This document shows positions 22,015 to 34,312 of a stretch of DNA of 64,000 nt, piece by piece. The DNA comes from Castor canadensis (lineage: Eukaryota > Chordata > Mammalia > Rodentia > Castoridae). The stretch covers positions 11,963,014 to 12,027,013 of the forward strand of contig NC_133403.1 in NCBI RefSeq assembly GCF_047511655.1. The letters are read 5' to 3'. Under the pieces are notes generated by a model. It did no database searches and was not told the DNA's origin. It worked only from the letters and a program-made list of their open reading frames with translations. Made by a program: the position numbers and the translations under genes. Each line of letters opens with the position of its first letter. The stretch's first letter is position 1.

Positions 22015-23275
22015 ACAGAGGTGACACTAATTTACATTTGCTCCTACAATGAATAGGGATTCCTTTTTCCCTGAATCCTTGCCATCATTTGCTCTTTTTT
22101 GTCATTACTGTTGTTCGCAGTGGTGGTGTTGATAATACCCATTCTGACTGGGGTGAGATGGAATTGAAATTTTTTTTGACAGTACTGGGATTTGAACTCA
22201 TGGTTTTGCACTTGCTAGGCAGGCACCTTATCATCTGAGCCAAGCCTCAAGCCCTCTATGCTGTGGTTATTTTGGAAATAGTGCCTTTTTTTTTCTTTGC
22301 CCATGTCAACCAGGTCCATGATCCTCTTATTTTAGGCTTCCAGCATTAGCTGGGATGAAAGGTATGCACCACTACACTTACCTTTTTTCTATGGAGATGG
22401 GCAGATCACACAAATTTTGAGTCCAGTCTTACCTTGAACGTCAATTGTCCTGATATCAGCCTCCCAAGTAGCTGGGAATACAAGTTTGAGCCACCACCAG
22501 CACCCAACTTCCATGTGGTTTTGATTTCATTTTCATTACAGCTGAGGCTGTTGAGTAGATCTTAGTGTCATTATTTAGTATTTGTACTTCTCCATTTGAG
22601 AAGTGTAGGTTGAATTAATTTGTCCATTTGTTACTTGGATTATTGTTCTTTTGATGCTTAATTTTTGAGTTCTGAATACATTCTGGATATTAATCCCCTG
22701 TTGGGTTTAGAGTTGGCTGTCTCTTCACTCTTGTAATGGTTTCCTTTGCTGTACAGAGCTTTTTAGTTTGTTACAATCCTATTTATCAATTCTTCCTATT
22801 AAGGCTTGAGATATTGGAGTCCTATTCAGAAATCCATTGTCTATGTCTATTTCTTGAGGTGTTTTCTCTAGTTTATCTCTAGCAGTTTCAAGTCTTACAT
22901 TAAGATCCTTGATCTATTTTGAATTGATTTTTAGAACATATGACAGGGATCTAGTTTCACCCTTGTACTTGTGGATATTCAGTTTTCCTAGCACCATTTC
23001 AGAAAAGAAGCTGCCTTTTTCCAGTGCATTTTGGGCACCTCTGTTGAGAAGTAGATGGCTGTAGGAACGTGAGCTTATTTCTGGGCCTTCTATTCTACTC
23101 CACTGATACATGTCTGCTTTTGTGCCAGTAACGTGATGGTTTTGTTACTATGGCTCTGTATTACTTAGGTGTTGTGATTCATCTGTATCCATTCCTTATG
23201 CTGAGGATCACTTTAGCTATTGAGAGTCCTCTGGACCATTATCTTCATGACTGGAAATCCTTATTCTTTTAATCA
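22015..23275 (-). mobile_element. LINE-1 ORF2 fragment interrupted by a SINE
   Basis: The ORF2 C-terminal region lies on the minus strand: about 22015-22165 and 22508-23275 (ctggatattaatcccctg, cattaagatccttgatct, ggccttctattctactcc). It is diverged and broken. A composite SINE at 22170-22507 splits it. Confidence 0.75.
22170..22507 (-). mobile_element. Composite SINE inside LINE-1
   Basis: A tRNA-like unit (gtactgggatttgaactcatgg ... ttgctaggcaggcacc) is joined to a B1-like unit (gcctcccaagtagctggg), both in reverse orientation. LINE-1 sequence resumes on each side, so the SINE is the younger insertion. Confidence 0.75.
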
Positions 23276-23735
23276 GAAACCTGTCATCATGCAATGGACT
23301 GCTTAGGGAATCTGTGGAAATATGGAGCACCTGTACCATCGCTGGAGGGAATTCTATGGAAGCTGAATACAGAATGTAGATGGTAAAAACAGACGTTTAC
23401 CTGTATTTGCGGGTGCTAGTCTCCCGGTCAGATCAGGGAGAATTTCCCCCTATCTTTGTCATTTCTCCTGTTTAAAGAATGCAGGTAGAAATTATTTCTA
23501 AAGGAAGAATGTCATAGTGTGTTCCTCAACCTGATGATATTGAGATGAATATAACAGATACTGGGGAATCCATATTTCTTGCTCCATGTACAAAAGATCT
23601 GACAAGTGTTTGAAACAAGAGTTTCATTCAAGGCTGATATAGTTATCCTCTAATGGAATTCAGCAAATTCCATTTATGCATATTATGACATTTCCCTGCT
23701 GGAATTTATATCATTAACATACTATAATGTGAGTT

Positions 23736-24180
23736 ACTCTGCTTCACTACACAGTCCCCACTATGATGGACTAAAACCCCTGAAATAGTGGGCTAAAATA
23801 AGTCTTTCCTCCCTTAGGTTCTTTCTGTCAGTTATTTTTGTTGGAGCTATGCAAAAGCAACTAACACACCACTTTTGACTTGTAAGATTTTTGCCAAATG
23901 CCACACTGAATTTTGCTTTTCTCAGCCAGGGGTGGGGAAGGAACAGCAACAAAACTTAGGATCTGCTCAAGGTGGATTTGGGAGTCAGAAAGGATAGACT
24001 TCAGGTTAGGGTTCTGGGGGGAACAGAATGTATCTCCCCAAAATATAGGGGATTGTTGTAGCAAAGATGATGAAGCAGAAGCACATGCCCACAATTTGTC
24101 TAAGGCAGGGCACAGATTTTCAAAGATAAAGGCTTCCTGCTCTTCCATCCCCAAGAGGGGACTAATGGTTAACCATTGAC
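23736..24180 (+). repeat. LTR end plus following sequence, copy 1
   Basis: It starts inside an ORR1/MaLR-like LTR end (gagttactctgcttcac ... gcaaaagcaactaacacacc) and continues about 330 bp beyond it. The whole block is repeated at 46023-46480, so the part beyond the LTR belongs to the same element or was duplicated with it. The LTR's 5' half is missing here. Confidence 0.65.
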
Positions 24181-24663
24181 AACACTCATCAGATTATATG
24201 TAAGGAATTTATAGGAATAAAATTTACTAAGTAAACTTTACTTAGCATTTGTTTGCATGCCTCACAATTTGCTGACCCTTTAAAACTGTATAGTTATTTG
24301 TTGCAGATGCTATTAAGACAGGAGTTCTAAGTCACTGCTTTGAGTTTCCTTGCATTGAGGTTCTCCTATGCATGTGAATTACACACATTAATGAACTTGT
24401 GTTTCTCCTGTTAATCTGTCTTTTGTTACAGAGATCTGTTCCAACTGTGAACTTATGAGGGTTGAGGAGAAACTGAATTTCCTCTCCATCAAGGTGAACT
24501 ATGAATAAACCTGTCTGCCTCTTCTCCATACCACACAGCTTACCAATGGCCCCAAAACAAGAAGAATGACTTTTCATCTAGAGAAACATCTCTGCTGAGA
24601 GGATATGTGTAACCTCAGTGGTCCTTAAAGTTGGTTTGCTCACACAACCAGGGAAGTCATAAA
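24181..24663. other. Unassigned spacer
   Basis: Nothing is recognised beyond short ORFs without domains. Confidence 0.3.
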
Positions 24664-25185
24664 TGTCTCAAGGTGGACTGGCAGAATGGCTCAAGTGGTA
24701 CAGTACCTGCCTGGCAAATATGGGGCCTTGGGTTCAAACTAAAGAAAAAAGTTAAACTAAGAAAAAATGTAAAGTCTTATCAAGGTTTTGGCTCCTTTCT
24801 GATGACTAGCAAAAGGAAAACAGATTGTCTTTAAAGGATGCAAAGACAGTTTCTGGGAATATAATTTCATATATAAAAAAATCACAACACAGCTACGCAC
24901 AGTAGGTCATGCCTGTCATTCCATCAGTTTGATGCTAGCCCAAGGAAAGAGCTCTGGAGACCCAATCCCAATCAGTAAGCCCAGAGTGATGGTGTGTGTC
25001 TGTGATCTCAGTTACATGGAAGGAAAAGGTAGGAGGATTCAAAGGCAAAAATTCAAGATACCACCTGAAAAATAATTGAAGAAAAAAAGGCAGCAAGAAT
25101 GGATCATGTGTTAGAGCACTGGCCTAGCAAGCTTAAGGGTCTGAGTTCTAACTATAGTACTGAAAATATAAATAAATAAAAATCA
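24664..25185 (+). mobile_element. Two SINE insertions (tRNA-like and composite)
   Basis: 24664-24745 is a tRNA-like unit (atggctcaagtggtac ... ggttcaaact). 24893-25185 is a composite with a B1-like first part (ggtcatgcctgtcattcc) and a tRNA-like second part ending in an A-rich tail. Confidence 0.7.
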
Positions 25186-25429
25186 CCACATATAAAACAG
25201 ACGGAAGCTTACAAAAACAATGGATAGAAGCATATCTACAAAGTCAAGATAATATAAAAACAATGTAAAGTATGTTTGATACATAAATAAGGGGGATTAT
25301 AGAGTATGGCTACAAAAATAACCCAGTACTTTTGTAAAAGTGCCAAACAGAAATTAACCAGTAAAAAATATCATAACTGAGGTTCAAGCATTGGTTTAAT
25401 AGAAAATTCAATGTAAGTTGCATATCCAT

Positions 25430-26880
25430 TATTTGAAACACTTCAAATGCATGAAGCAAAACTTAAATTAGATGTGAAGAGAAACAAACAGATGTATGAT
25501 TACCAGAGATTTTAATATGCTTCTCTGGTAGAAATTCATAAAATGAGCAAGAAGATAATCACCAAGAATATAGTACAGAGAGAAGAAAAAGCACAAAAAT
25601 ACTTGAATAGCAGTATCAAAGAACTTGACACAAAAGCTATGTATAAAACATTTCACCCTGAAACAGCAGAAATCAAATTTTTCTCAAGTACACACAGAGA
25701 CTTTCTGAAGATAAACCCCATTGTAATTCGCTAAAATGCAAAAGAATTACTTATACAAAACATACGTGCTGCCCATAATGAAATTAAGTTGGAAATCAGT
25801 AATAAAAAAATTCTTGAAAACACCCAAATTTATGAAAACCTGCCTTATTCATAGGTGAGATAAGGGGAATTAGTCATTAGAAGCATATGAAAATAGAAAA
25901 CAATGCAGAATTTGTGGATTGTCGTTAAAGTTAGTAACTATTCTAACAAGATAAACACACACACAAAGAAATGCACTTCTGCTGGAGATGTGGCTCAGGT
26001 GGTAGCTCATTTGCCTAACAAGAGAAAGGTCCTGTGTTCAAACCCCATTACAGCAAAAAATGGTTGATTCTAGGAAGAGCATGGTGGTATGTTCCTATAA
26101 TTTCAGTTATTTGGGAGGTTGCTATCAGAAGGATGAAGCTTTGGGATTCATCCTTGAGAATCCCATCTTAATAAATCAGGAATGGTATGAGCTTCTGATT
26201 CCGGTTACTCAGGGAGGCATAGCTAGGATGGTTGTGGTGTGAGCTGGCCCTGGGCAAAAACATGAGATCCTATCTGAAAAATAACTAAATCCAAAAAAGG
26301 GCTGGAGGTGTGATTCACGTATTAGAGGACTTCCCTTGCAAGCATCTGAAGCCCTGAGTTCAAACCCAGGTCTGCCAATAAAAAAAGAGTAAAACAGAAA
26401 AGTCACAAATCATTGATCTTTGCTTCCACTTTAGGAAAGTAGAGAAAGAAAAGCAAATTAAATTCAAAGTAAGAAGTATAGAAAGAACAATAAAGGGTAA
26501 AGCAGGAATCAAAGGAGAAATTAGAGAAAAATAAATGAGCCAGAAAGCTCATCTTTGGGAAAATCAATAAAAGGGATCAATCTCCAACAGAAATTGATCA
26601 GGGATAAAATTACCAATAGAAGGTGTGACAGAGGTGACTCACACTAAAGGTCTTGCAGATGCAAAAGGATAGTAAGGGAATACTAGGAACATCTTTGTGC
26701 CTAATTCGACATGATGAAATTAGTAGATTCCATCAACATAAATTCCCAAAGCTCACTCAAGAAGAAATAGACACCCTGAATAGCCCTGTGTCTATTAAAG
26801 TCATTGACATTGTAGAAACTATAGTTAAAAATCCTTACTATAAAGAAAAGTGGGGGTTGGGGGAGCAATTTGCCTAGCAT
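25430..26880 (+). mobile_element. Old LINE-1 ORF2 fragments split by SINEs
   Basis: 25430-25865 encodes an endonuclease-domain remnant (MYKTFHPETAEIKFFSSTHR). 26405-26850 encodes an adjoining part (FHQHKFPKLTQEEIDTLNSP). Both are in plus orientation and badly decayed. SINEs occupy 25975-26395, and a further tRNA-like remnant lies near 26850-26930. Confidence 0.7.
25975..26395 (+). mobile_element. SINE cluster
   Basis: A tRNA-like unit (gatgtggctcaggtggtag ... gttcaaacc) at 25980-26050, then a composite with a B1-like part (ataatttcagttatttgggagg) and a second tRNA-like unit (gctggaggtgtgattcacg ... gttcaaacc) ending in an A-run near 26388. Confidence 0.75.
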
Positions 26881-27089
26881 GAGTGAGGCTCTAGGTTCAA
26901 TTTGTAGTAACATCTGATAGAAAAAGAAGAGAGATGGAGAGAGAAACCCAGGCCAATGCAAAAACACTGGAGAAAAGAAATTTATTACATAGCTTAGGAT
27001 ATGCTGAAAAATGAGGCAAAGTAAGCACTCATCCAATCTTCAGCCACTTTTGTGGTACAGATATGAGTTTCAGCATTAAATAGACAAAG

Positions 27090-28235
27090 AATTATTAAAG
27101 ATAGTCCCATTGACAGGTGTGCCCTAGTTGGTCATTATCTCAGTCCTTATTCTTCAGGGTTTTAGGAGAAGTAGTCATCCAGAGTCATTGTCACCTGGCA
27201 GGTGGTCTATCCTCAACTACTTTTAGGGGTAGTTTTGTTGACAGTGTGCTCTGTTTGAGCCTCGGGCCTTTGTCTTGAAATTTCAAACAATGGCAATCAT
27301 GGATAAGGAGAATGAGTGAAAGTGGAAGAATTTATTGAGATAGAAAAATAGCAAAGAGTAGAGCCTCCAGATCTGACAGGGGTCCCAAGAGAGCATGGCT
27401 AGAGAAGTGACATGGTCTAAGATTTTATCCAAGGCTTTGGTCAATCTCTAGGCTACTCAGTTGGACCATTTAAATCACAGTGGAAGGGGTGTTTGAAAAT
27501 CCTCCTAGTCTTCATAGTGTCCTCATTCTGGTTTTTCCTTCTGCCCATTAAGACTCCAAGGGGGTCATCATGGGGTTTTTCAGGGGCCCTTCTGTCCTAG
27601 CTATACTGGCTAAGTTCAGCTAACTGCCTAGCCTACTTGCTCACCACTTCCCTCATAGTTCAAAGGCAGCCACCTGACCCTACCTGAAGAGTTTCTACCA
27701 TTTCAGGTATTTTGGAAACTTAGCTCAGTGCAAATGTTACCCTATGTACAAATATTTGTTACAGGTGAGGTTATACAAGAACCTGTAACCTTAGGGAATT
27801 TTACTTTCCAGGTTACAGAGCAGCTCAGGTATATTCATAGGGCAGTACCTGTCCCATTCTTCAAGCTTGCATTGTTTCTGGGGCTTTGCTCACCCTAGAG
27901 TGAATTTGCGCATGTCTGGTTGAAAAATTCAGCTGTAATCAATCTGAAAATTCATTGCTGATGTTAGCTTCCTATATTGAGATCACATCTCACAGATTAA
28001 ATGCACAATTACCATATTATTGCCCCATCTTCGGACATCAGCCACAGGTTCAGGGGTTCCAGGTAAACCACACTTGGGATCAACTCATTTTAAATTAAGG
28101 ATTTCGCACAGCTATCACAGGTATAATAATTCACAATTTGTTGAGGAATATTTTGAGAATATAGCCCTTTTATTATTGAGGATATCGATGAGGACAAGTT
28201 AGGTGAAGAAACTCTGAGGTCTATATCTGTGAGAT
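27090..28235 (-). repeat. Possible old LTR within unassigned sequence
   Basis: About 27100-27600 could be a minus-strand LTR: an AATAAA signal is present (tttatt near 27335). Neither end nor a target duplication is clear. The remainder holds nothing I can name. Confidence 0.25.
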
Positions 28236-28239
28236 TCCA

Positions 28240-29420
28240 GATTTGCAACTTTCTTGTCCTCAGGACATGTGGATACCCTGGACTCTACAGTTTGTGCTTT
28301 CTGGCTCCTCAGTCCAGTAGTCAAGGCTCAGTTTACCTTGATCAAGCCATCCTCAGGGGCAGAGCATCCTAGGAGAGAAAACATCAGTCATACAGAGAGT
28401 AAGGAGGTTCTACCTTCAGAACTATCCAGGAAATGTCAGAACATCTGCTCAGCTGGGATGAGCTTGAAGGTCAAGATTACCAGGGCAAGACTGTACTCCT
28501 AGAATGAACTTACCCTCCCAGGATCATCTCTGGGTTTCACTCAAATGTGGACCAGGACTTAGGACCTGTGGGTCAGCACCTGTATTTTCTTTTCAAGCAC
28601 ATTACTTTTCTGTAAATCAATTCCTGTTAGCTAAGAAGAGGGGGAGGAATAACAGAAATACTGTCTACCATTAAATAAAAACCAAACTTGATTTTAAAAT
28701 TTATTTTTAAATTCTCTGCTTATAGCAATACTAATTAAAAATTTAAAAATTCACTTATTAAAGTACTACTTAGCCTCTTCATAGTTTTCACTTGTGTATT
28801 GGGACAGAGAAAATCAATAATTACTGTTCCTGATTCAAACTAATTAAATAGCCACAGTACCTTCACCTGCACCACCTGCTGGTTGCAGAACTAGAAAAGG
28901 AAAAATTATAATGCTGTTCCCTGAAGGGGACTTGATATTTCCTGTGTAACATTTCATGAGGGAAGACTCTAGAAGTGCATCCACAAATAATAGGGTTATA
29001 TCAGTTTAATGGCAGAAAACCAAAGCAACATTAATAATGTATTCTAATTCACTCTAGATATTAGATTCCCATGTAAAATGGATGGGCCTTAAAAGATTAG
29101 GGGATGGTTAGGGAGGGAAGGCCAGTGAGGTTCTGCCTTCTCTATTACGGAACTGTGTGAGGAGGCTCCAGTTCAATTCTAAGTGTGCACCTTCCCAGAT
29201 TCATTTCAGGAAGAAAACTGGGTTCATTCACCATCCTGGGATGAACTATGCTTGGGATCTGCTCCTGAACTTGTTCAAAGTCCATGGGGATGCAGATGTT
29301 CTTGGTTTTGAACTTTGAGTTGCACAGTCATTGCCCATTCAGGGTTCAGGACTCTGGATGGTAGTCACCACCTGTAATGCTAGTCCTCCAAACACACAGG
29401 TGTCTCCATGAAGTGTAAGA
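28240..29420 (+). repeat. Local duplicon, copy 1
   Basis: This block is homologous to 32850-33560. Shared landmarks are tgatcaagccatc, aggaaatgtcagaaca, ggatcatctctg, ttactttctgtaa-like text and aggctccagttcaattctaag, in the same order. Copy 1 holds extra sequence in the middle (28700-29030). No gene is recognised; an N-terminal motif resembling V-lambda FR1 is not supported further downstream. Confidence 0.75.
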
Positions 29421-29644
29421 AACTTACACTGCTGTCTATAAATATGGGTTGCATCCACATCAGTGCAATTTTACCACTCTACTTAAGGGTACTGAATCTA
29501 GAATGGCAAAACCAGTTCAAATGAACCCATGCCTCCCTCCTTGGAGGTAATTTAGGGGTATGAGATACACATGGATGGCCAAACCTACCCCACCACTGGA
29601 CTGGCCAATATACTTGGGAAAGTCACATTGCAATCCCATTTTTA

Positions 29645-30522
29645 GTTTAATGAGGAAGCTTCCTATGCAATTCTATAGTGTCTGCGCTAATTGATATTAC
29701 CGTCAACAGTGTATATAAGGGGATCATTTGTCCCTGCATAGTCACACACATTTGCAGCTTTTGTTTTCATGCCAGAGGGCATTCTGACAAATCTGGTGGT
29801 ATCTCAATGTCTTTTTGATTTGAATTTCCCTAATGCCTAATAGTTTGCACCTTTTCTCCATGGTTTTACTTGCCATTTGCATTTCCTTTTGAAAACTGGC
29901 CTTTGTAATGATTGGACTGGACTGCTATTTCAGTGTTTACATTTGTTACTTTGTGTTTACTTTTTTAAGTTCTTTATATATTCTGGATATTAGTCCCCTG
30001 TGAGATTAAGAGCTAGCAAACAATTTTTTCCACTCTGAAGTTTGTCTCTTTAATGTGTTGTTTCCTGTGCTGTAAAAAAGCGCTTTAATTTGATACATTT
30101 CATTTAACAATTCGTGTTCTTTTTTCCTGACCTATAGTCACTGCCTATGCCTATATATTAAAGTATTTACACTATATATTCCTCTCATTAGTTTAAAACT
30201 CTCCAGTCTTACATTAAGGGCTTTGCTCCAGTTTCAGAAGAGTTTTGCACAGAATGGGAGGGAGAGATCAAGTATACAGTTTCCCCAAGACCACTTATTA
30301 CAGAGACTTCCTTTCCCCCATTGTATGTTTTAGGCACTTTGTAAACATCAGATGGTGTGTGTAGCTGTGTGAATTTAGTCTGGGACCCTCTACTCTATGC
30401 TATTGGTAGCCGTCATCACGCTTCCTTTGTGGCTATGGCTTTAAAGTATAATGGGAAATCGCGCATTGGGAAACCTTCAGCATTGCCTTCGTTTGTTTGT
30501 TTTTCCCCAGATTGCTTTTCTG
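29645..30522 (-). mobile_element. LINE-1 ORF2 fragment abutting a V leader
   Basis: Minus-strand ORF2 C-terminal sequence (ctggatattagtcccctg, cagcattgccttcg near 30480). It ends within a few bases of the leader exon of the second V pseudogene, so it has replaced or separated that gene's promoter. Confidence 0.75.
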
Positions 30523-30524
30523 CC

Positions 30525-31003
30525 ATGGTTGGTGTCCTTTTCTCTTCTTGCTCCTCTCACTGCACAGGTATCAACAGGCTTCAGAAAGTCTCCATTCCTC
30601 ATCTATCTCAACCACTTAGGTTCAGAGCCATGAGAAACTTTAGTCTAACTTATCTCCTTTATGGGAAGGTTCCCTCTCCCACCCTGTGCTAACTCAAAAC
30701 TCCTCCCACTCTTCATCTCCTAGAGGAACTGCAAGACAAAACCAAACCTGACCAATGGCTTCAGTGTTGGTGAACATATAGTATTCTGGTTCTAGCCAAG
30801 GTCATGGAACTCTCTGGGTATTTCCTGAGCTAATAATCAGACTGAAGTAAGACCCAGAGCTCTGGGATTCCCAGTCACGTTTCTGAATCCAAAGATACCT
30901 CAGACTATACAGGGGTTCTCCACATCTCTAGTATAAAGCTTGAAGAGAAGTCCAATGATTGCTGTATTTATAGCTCATGGTAGCACAAGCAACTTTAGCT
31001 GCA
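30525..31003 (+). pseudogene. IGLV5: Second IGLV5-like V-lambda pseudogene
   Basis: The leader-like exon 30525-30567 ends SSHCTG, with splice donor cag|gtatca. The V exon begins at 30669 after aag and reads in phase SLSHPVLTQNSSHSSSP, close to the family-5 FR1 that has the unusual SSHS. The first Cys codon is TGA. After a shift, NGFSVGEHIVFW matches CDR1/FR2, then TAG. In another frame FR3 reads GIPSHVSESKDTSDYTGVL and ends at the second Cys (NDCC). At least two frameshifts and several stops are present. The 5' end of the leader touches LINE-1 sequence, so its ATG may not be the original. A 23-type recombination signal follows directly. Confidence 0.85.
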
Positions 31004-31041
31004 CACAGTGTTTCAGGGAACAAAGAATGAGAAAAAAAACT
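31004..31041 (+). promoter_or_regulatory. V-lambda recombination signal (heptamer, 22/23 spacer, nonamer)
   Basis: The consensus heptamer CACAGTG is at 31004-31010, then a 22-bp spacer and an A-rich nonamer AAAAAAACT (7 of 9 to the consensus ACAAAAACC); a 23-bp spacer with AAAAAACTG is the alternative reading. V-lambda genes carry 23-type signals, used by RAG1/RAG2 to join V to J. It sits about 45 bp past the second Cys, somewhat farther than usual. Confidence 0.7.
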
Positions 31042-31271
31042 GGTTTCCTTTGAACATTGCTCTGAGCATATTTTCACTGATCAATTTCTGTGGAGACACC
31101 TTCAAGAGAGAATTCTTTATAGAAAGATTAGTCCACAAATATGGAGAAAAGAAACATACAGATTATGCCTTGAACCTGTAACATAATAAGGCATTTCAGA
31201 AAGCCTAATAAAACAATAAATCTACAGGCACATCCTCATACTCTCTTAAAGTCAAATAGCAAAAGTAGATA

Positions 31272-31460
31272 CTATTGCGAGGTATGCTGGCTCAGGTTTC
31301 TAATCCCAGGAATTTAGGAGGTGGAGATAAGAGGATCATAGTTTGAGGCCAACCTCACCAAAAGCAAGAGGCCCTGTCTGAAACTAAACTAAAACAAAAA
31401 GTACTTGGTGCAAGGTTTAAGTAGTTGTAGTTCAAACCTCAGTAGCACCAACAAAAGGAA
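31272..31460 (+). mobile_element. Composite SINE, diverged
   Basis: A B1-like part (ggctcaggtttctaatccca ... gtttgaggccaacc) is followed by a decayed tRNA-like part (gtagttcaaacctcagtagc). Confidence 0.65.
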
Positions 31461-32849
31461 GAACGAATGCTATGGTCAAAGAGTGAGAATACTGACCAGT
31501 AAAGCCCAGGCACAATTAGCCACTAATCAGCTGCCTCATCCTATTCCATAAAGGGTGAACCCTGTGTTACATTTCCAGAGCTGTCAGAGTGACCCTAACC
31601 GTGTTCAGAGGCACATTCTCCTTTCCTGGAAACAGCTCAAATGTTCAGTGGACCTAGCCTTAACTACTCTGGCTGATGTGTTCCCTCAGACTCTTCCTTC
31701 TCCATCTTCCCTCTGCCCCTGCCTCCTTCAGGACTCCTCATCTCTCTGGCAAGCCAGGTCTTCACCTGTGTCTAGTTTAGTTTTCAGAGAATGTGTGAAT
31801 GTACTTCCTATAGTTTCTATTCTCCAGAATCCATCTCTAAAGAGGATGATCCTAGAATCAGATAAGTCCTGACATCCCCATGATCTTATTCCTAACCATT
31901 TCTAGCACATCTATCTTAGCCATTCTCTTTAATAAGACAGCATAATTAATTTGATTTGTGAACACACTATATGCTCATCTAGCTGTTCAGTGTTCGCACT
32001 GGGAGGAAACTGAATCAACCTTTTTCCCTTCTCTGTTGTGTCTTTATCATTTCTTGTCTTCTTTTTTCCTTACATTCCCTCAGAGTGCACTGAACCCCTA
32101 TACCAGGTGACAGGTGCAGTAATCAATAGATGAAGGTCAGCAGCATGTCCCCCAGAGAGCAATCTTTTTCCTTTAGACCAGAATCTCCATGATAGCAACT
32201 CTTTGCTCAGGTTCCTGAAGTCACATTCTTTAGTCCTCTTCCAGAGTAAAAGGAAAGAATCCTCATGGTCTCACAGGTTGAGAGACATCCAGTGACAACA
32301 AGGGACAGTTAATCCTGACTGTGGACTAGGTAGAACAGGAAGATGGTGGTCATGTGGTCACCCCGACCTAACTTTGACAGACATGACGACCCCACAGCTC
32401 TGGGTCTTCTGCCTGCATCCTGCATCTGCAGGGAGGAAAATGGACAAGCATCTCTCACTGCACTGGGCACTTTTTAAGATAAAGTGGGATAAGACCACAT
32501 AATCAATTGAATGAAAACTTTCCCTGCTTAAAGCAAACACTGCTCCAATGGCAGAGGCCTTCAACCCTTCAACATAAAGGGCCTTTCTTTATGCAGGCTA
32601 AAGATTTCTGGATGGTCAAACAGAGAAATAGACTTAGGGATGGACTTGCAGGAAAAGCTGGCCGTCAAGGTGCATGAAGGCCATGAGAGGCACCTAGGGA
32701 ACTTTGATTCATGCTCTGCCTCAGTGCATGTCCCCATATGGGAAAATGAGAATATTCACATCCCCTCTTTCTTCTCTCTTCTCTCTCTCACTGTCCCTCA
32801 CTCCCTACCTCTCCAACCCACATAACCCCCATACAAACCTCCTTCTCTC
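31461..32849. other. Unassigned, low-copy
   Basis: No gene or repeat is recognised. The ORF at 31555-31872 has no domain. Confidence 0.35.
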
Positions 32850-33560
32850 TTCATGTGCACCTTCTGGCTTCTCTGGCCAGTAGTGAAGTCTCAGTCTGCC
32901 CTGATCAAGCCATCATCAGGATCACAGCCTCCAACCACAGAAAACACTAGTCACATAGACAGTGACTGGGTTCTAACATCACAACTGGACAGGAAATGTC
33001 AGAACACCTCTGCTCAAAACAGGGATGAACTTAAAAGTCAGGAATCCCAGGGAAAGTCTATTTTCCCCAGCCTGGATCTTGACATCCAAGGATCATCTCT
33101 GAGCTTCATTCAAATGTGGACTGGGACTTAGAACCTATACGTTTTCCTTTCAAACACATTACTTTTCTGTAAGTCGATTCAAGTCAGCTGAGGAGAGGGA
33201 GAGGTGTGACAGATGATACACTGTCGAATTTAGACTACTATGTGAAGTGGATGGTCCTTAAAAGATTGTGGAAGCATTAGGGAGGAAAGGCCAGGGAGTT
33301 TCAACCTGGGACATTACTAAAGTATGTGAAGAGGCTCCAGTTCAATTCTAAGTCTACAACTTCACATAATAATTTCAGGGAAAAAACAGGGTTCTCTTAC
33401 CTTTCGGTGACAGACCTATGTTGGGGATCTACTCCTGAACCTTCCACAAAAGGTCTTTGGCAAACAGGATGAGCTTGGGTGTTGACTTCATAAGCCCCTA
33501 GTCAGGCCCACTCAAGATGGCGGACTCTGGGAGGTGGGTGGTGATGGTCCTTCAAAGACA
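32850..33560 (+). repeat. Local duplicon, copy 2
   Basis: Homologous to 28240-29420, about 4.5 kb away in the same orientation. It lacks the middle insertion of copy 1. Many substitutions separate the two, so the duplication is not recent. Confidence 0.75.
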
Positions 33561-34202
33561 ACAGTGTCCTCTGTAACAATGACCAACTCATTTGGCTATC
33601 AACATACTTTATCCTGTGGAGTTCTGATCTAGGATTAAATTACTCAGTACAAAGACAGAAATCATCTAACTAAAGCCGAATTTTGAAAGACAGGAAAGAT
33701 GACAGGAACTATCTTTCTTTGAAGAGGAAATACTGACATTGTGAACAATTACAGGACTGGAGAAGAAGAACCCTCACCCCGAGTTAGTGTATGAGCTGAG
33801 GTCTTCAGAATGGACATGTGCTCACTGTCATGCATGCTTCTCCCTTCACATCTCAGAACTCTGGAGCTTGTGCAGTGCCAAGGATAAATATTCTGCCATC
33901 CACCCATAGAAATGCCCCTCAAAGCAAGAATAAATAGTGAGGGGAGAAGCACAAAGGTACAGCTGTAAGTCCTGAAAGATCAGAACAAGAGAATCTATTT
34001 CACTTACCTCTACAGGCCCACACTAGAACTTTGCCTTGTGGTTCAAGTGTGTGCCTGCCACAGTTGTGACTCCCTATATTTGCTCTATCACAGACCAACA
34101 GCTAATTCAACTTAAAAACTTTTTGTCACAATTGCCAAGAAGTGCTAATTATCGCAACCAAAGGTTTGAGGTTTAACAGTGGCATATTTTAAAAAATATG
34201 AC

Positions 34203-34312
34203 ATGGGACTTTGCTTAATTATTTGCCTAGGATGGCTTTGAAGCACAATCCTCCCAATCTCCACCTCTCAAGCATCTGGGATTATAGGCATGAACACCAT
34301 ACAAAGCCTCAC
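34203..34312 (-). mobile_element. B1-like SINE fragment
   Basis: Contains aagcacaatcctcccaatct and gcatctgggattatagg, which is the reverse of a 7SL-derived SINE. It is flanked by unassigned sequence (33561-34200). Confidence 0.6.

Noticed and set aside
32853..33131. Possible V-lambda FR1 (SQSALIKPSSG) and a similar motif at 28254-28502
   Set aside because: The motif resembles IGLV2 at its start, but no FR2, FR3, second Cys or recombination signal follows in either copy.
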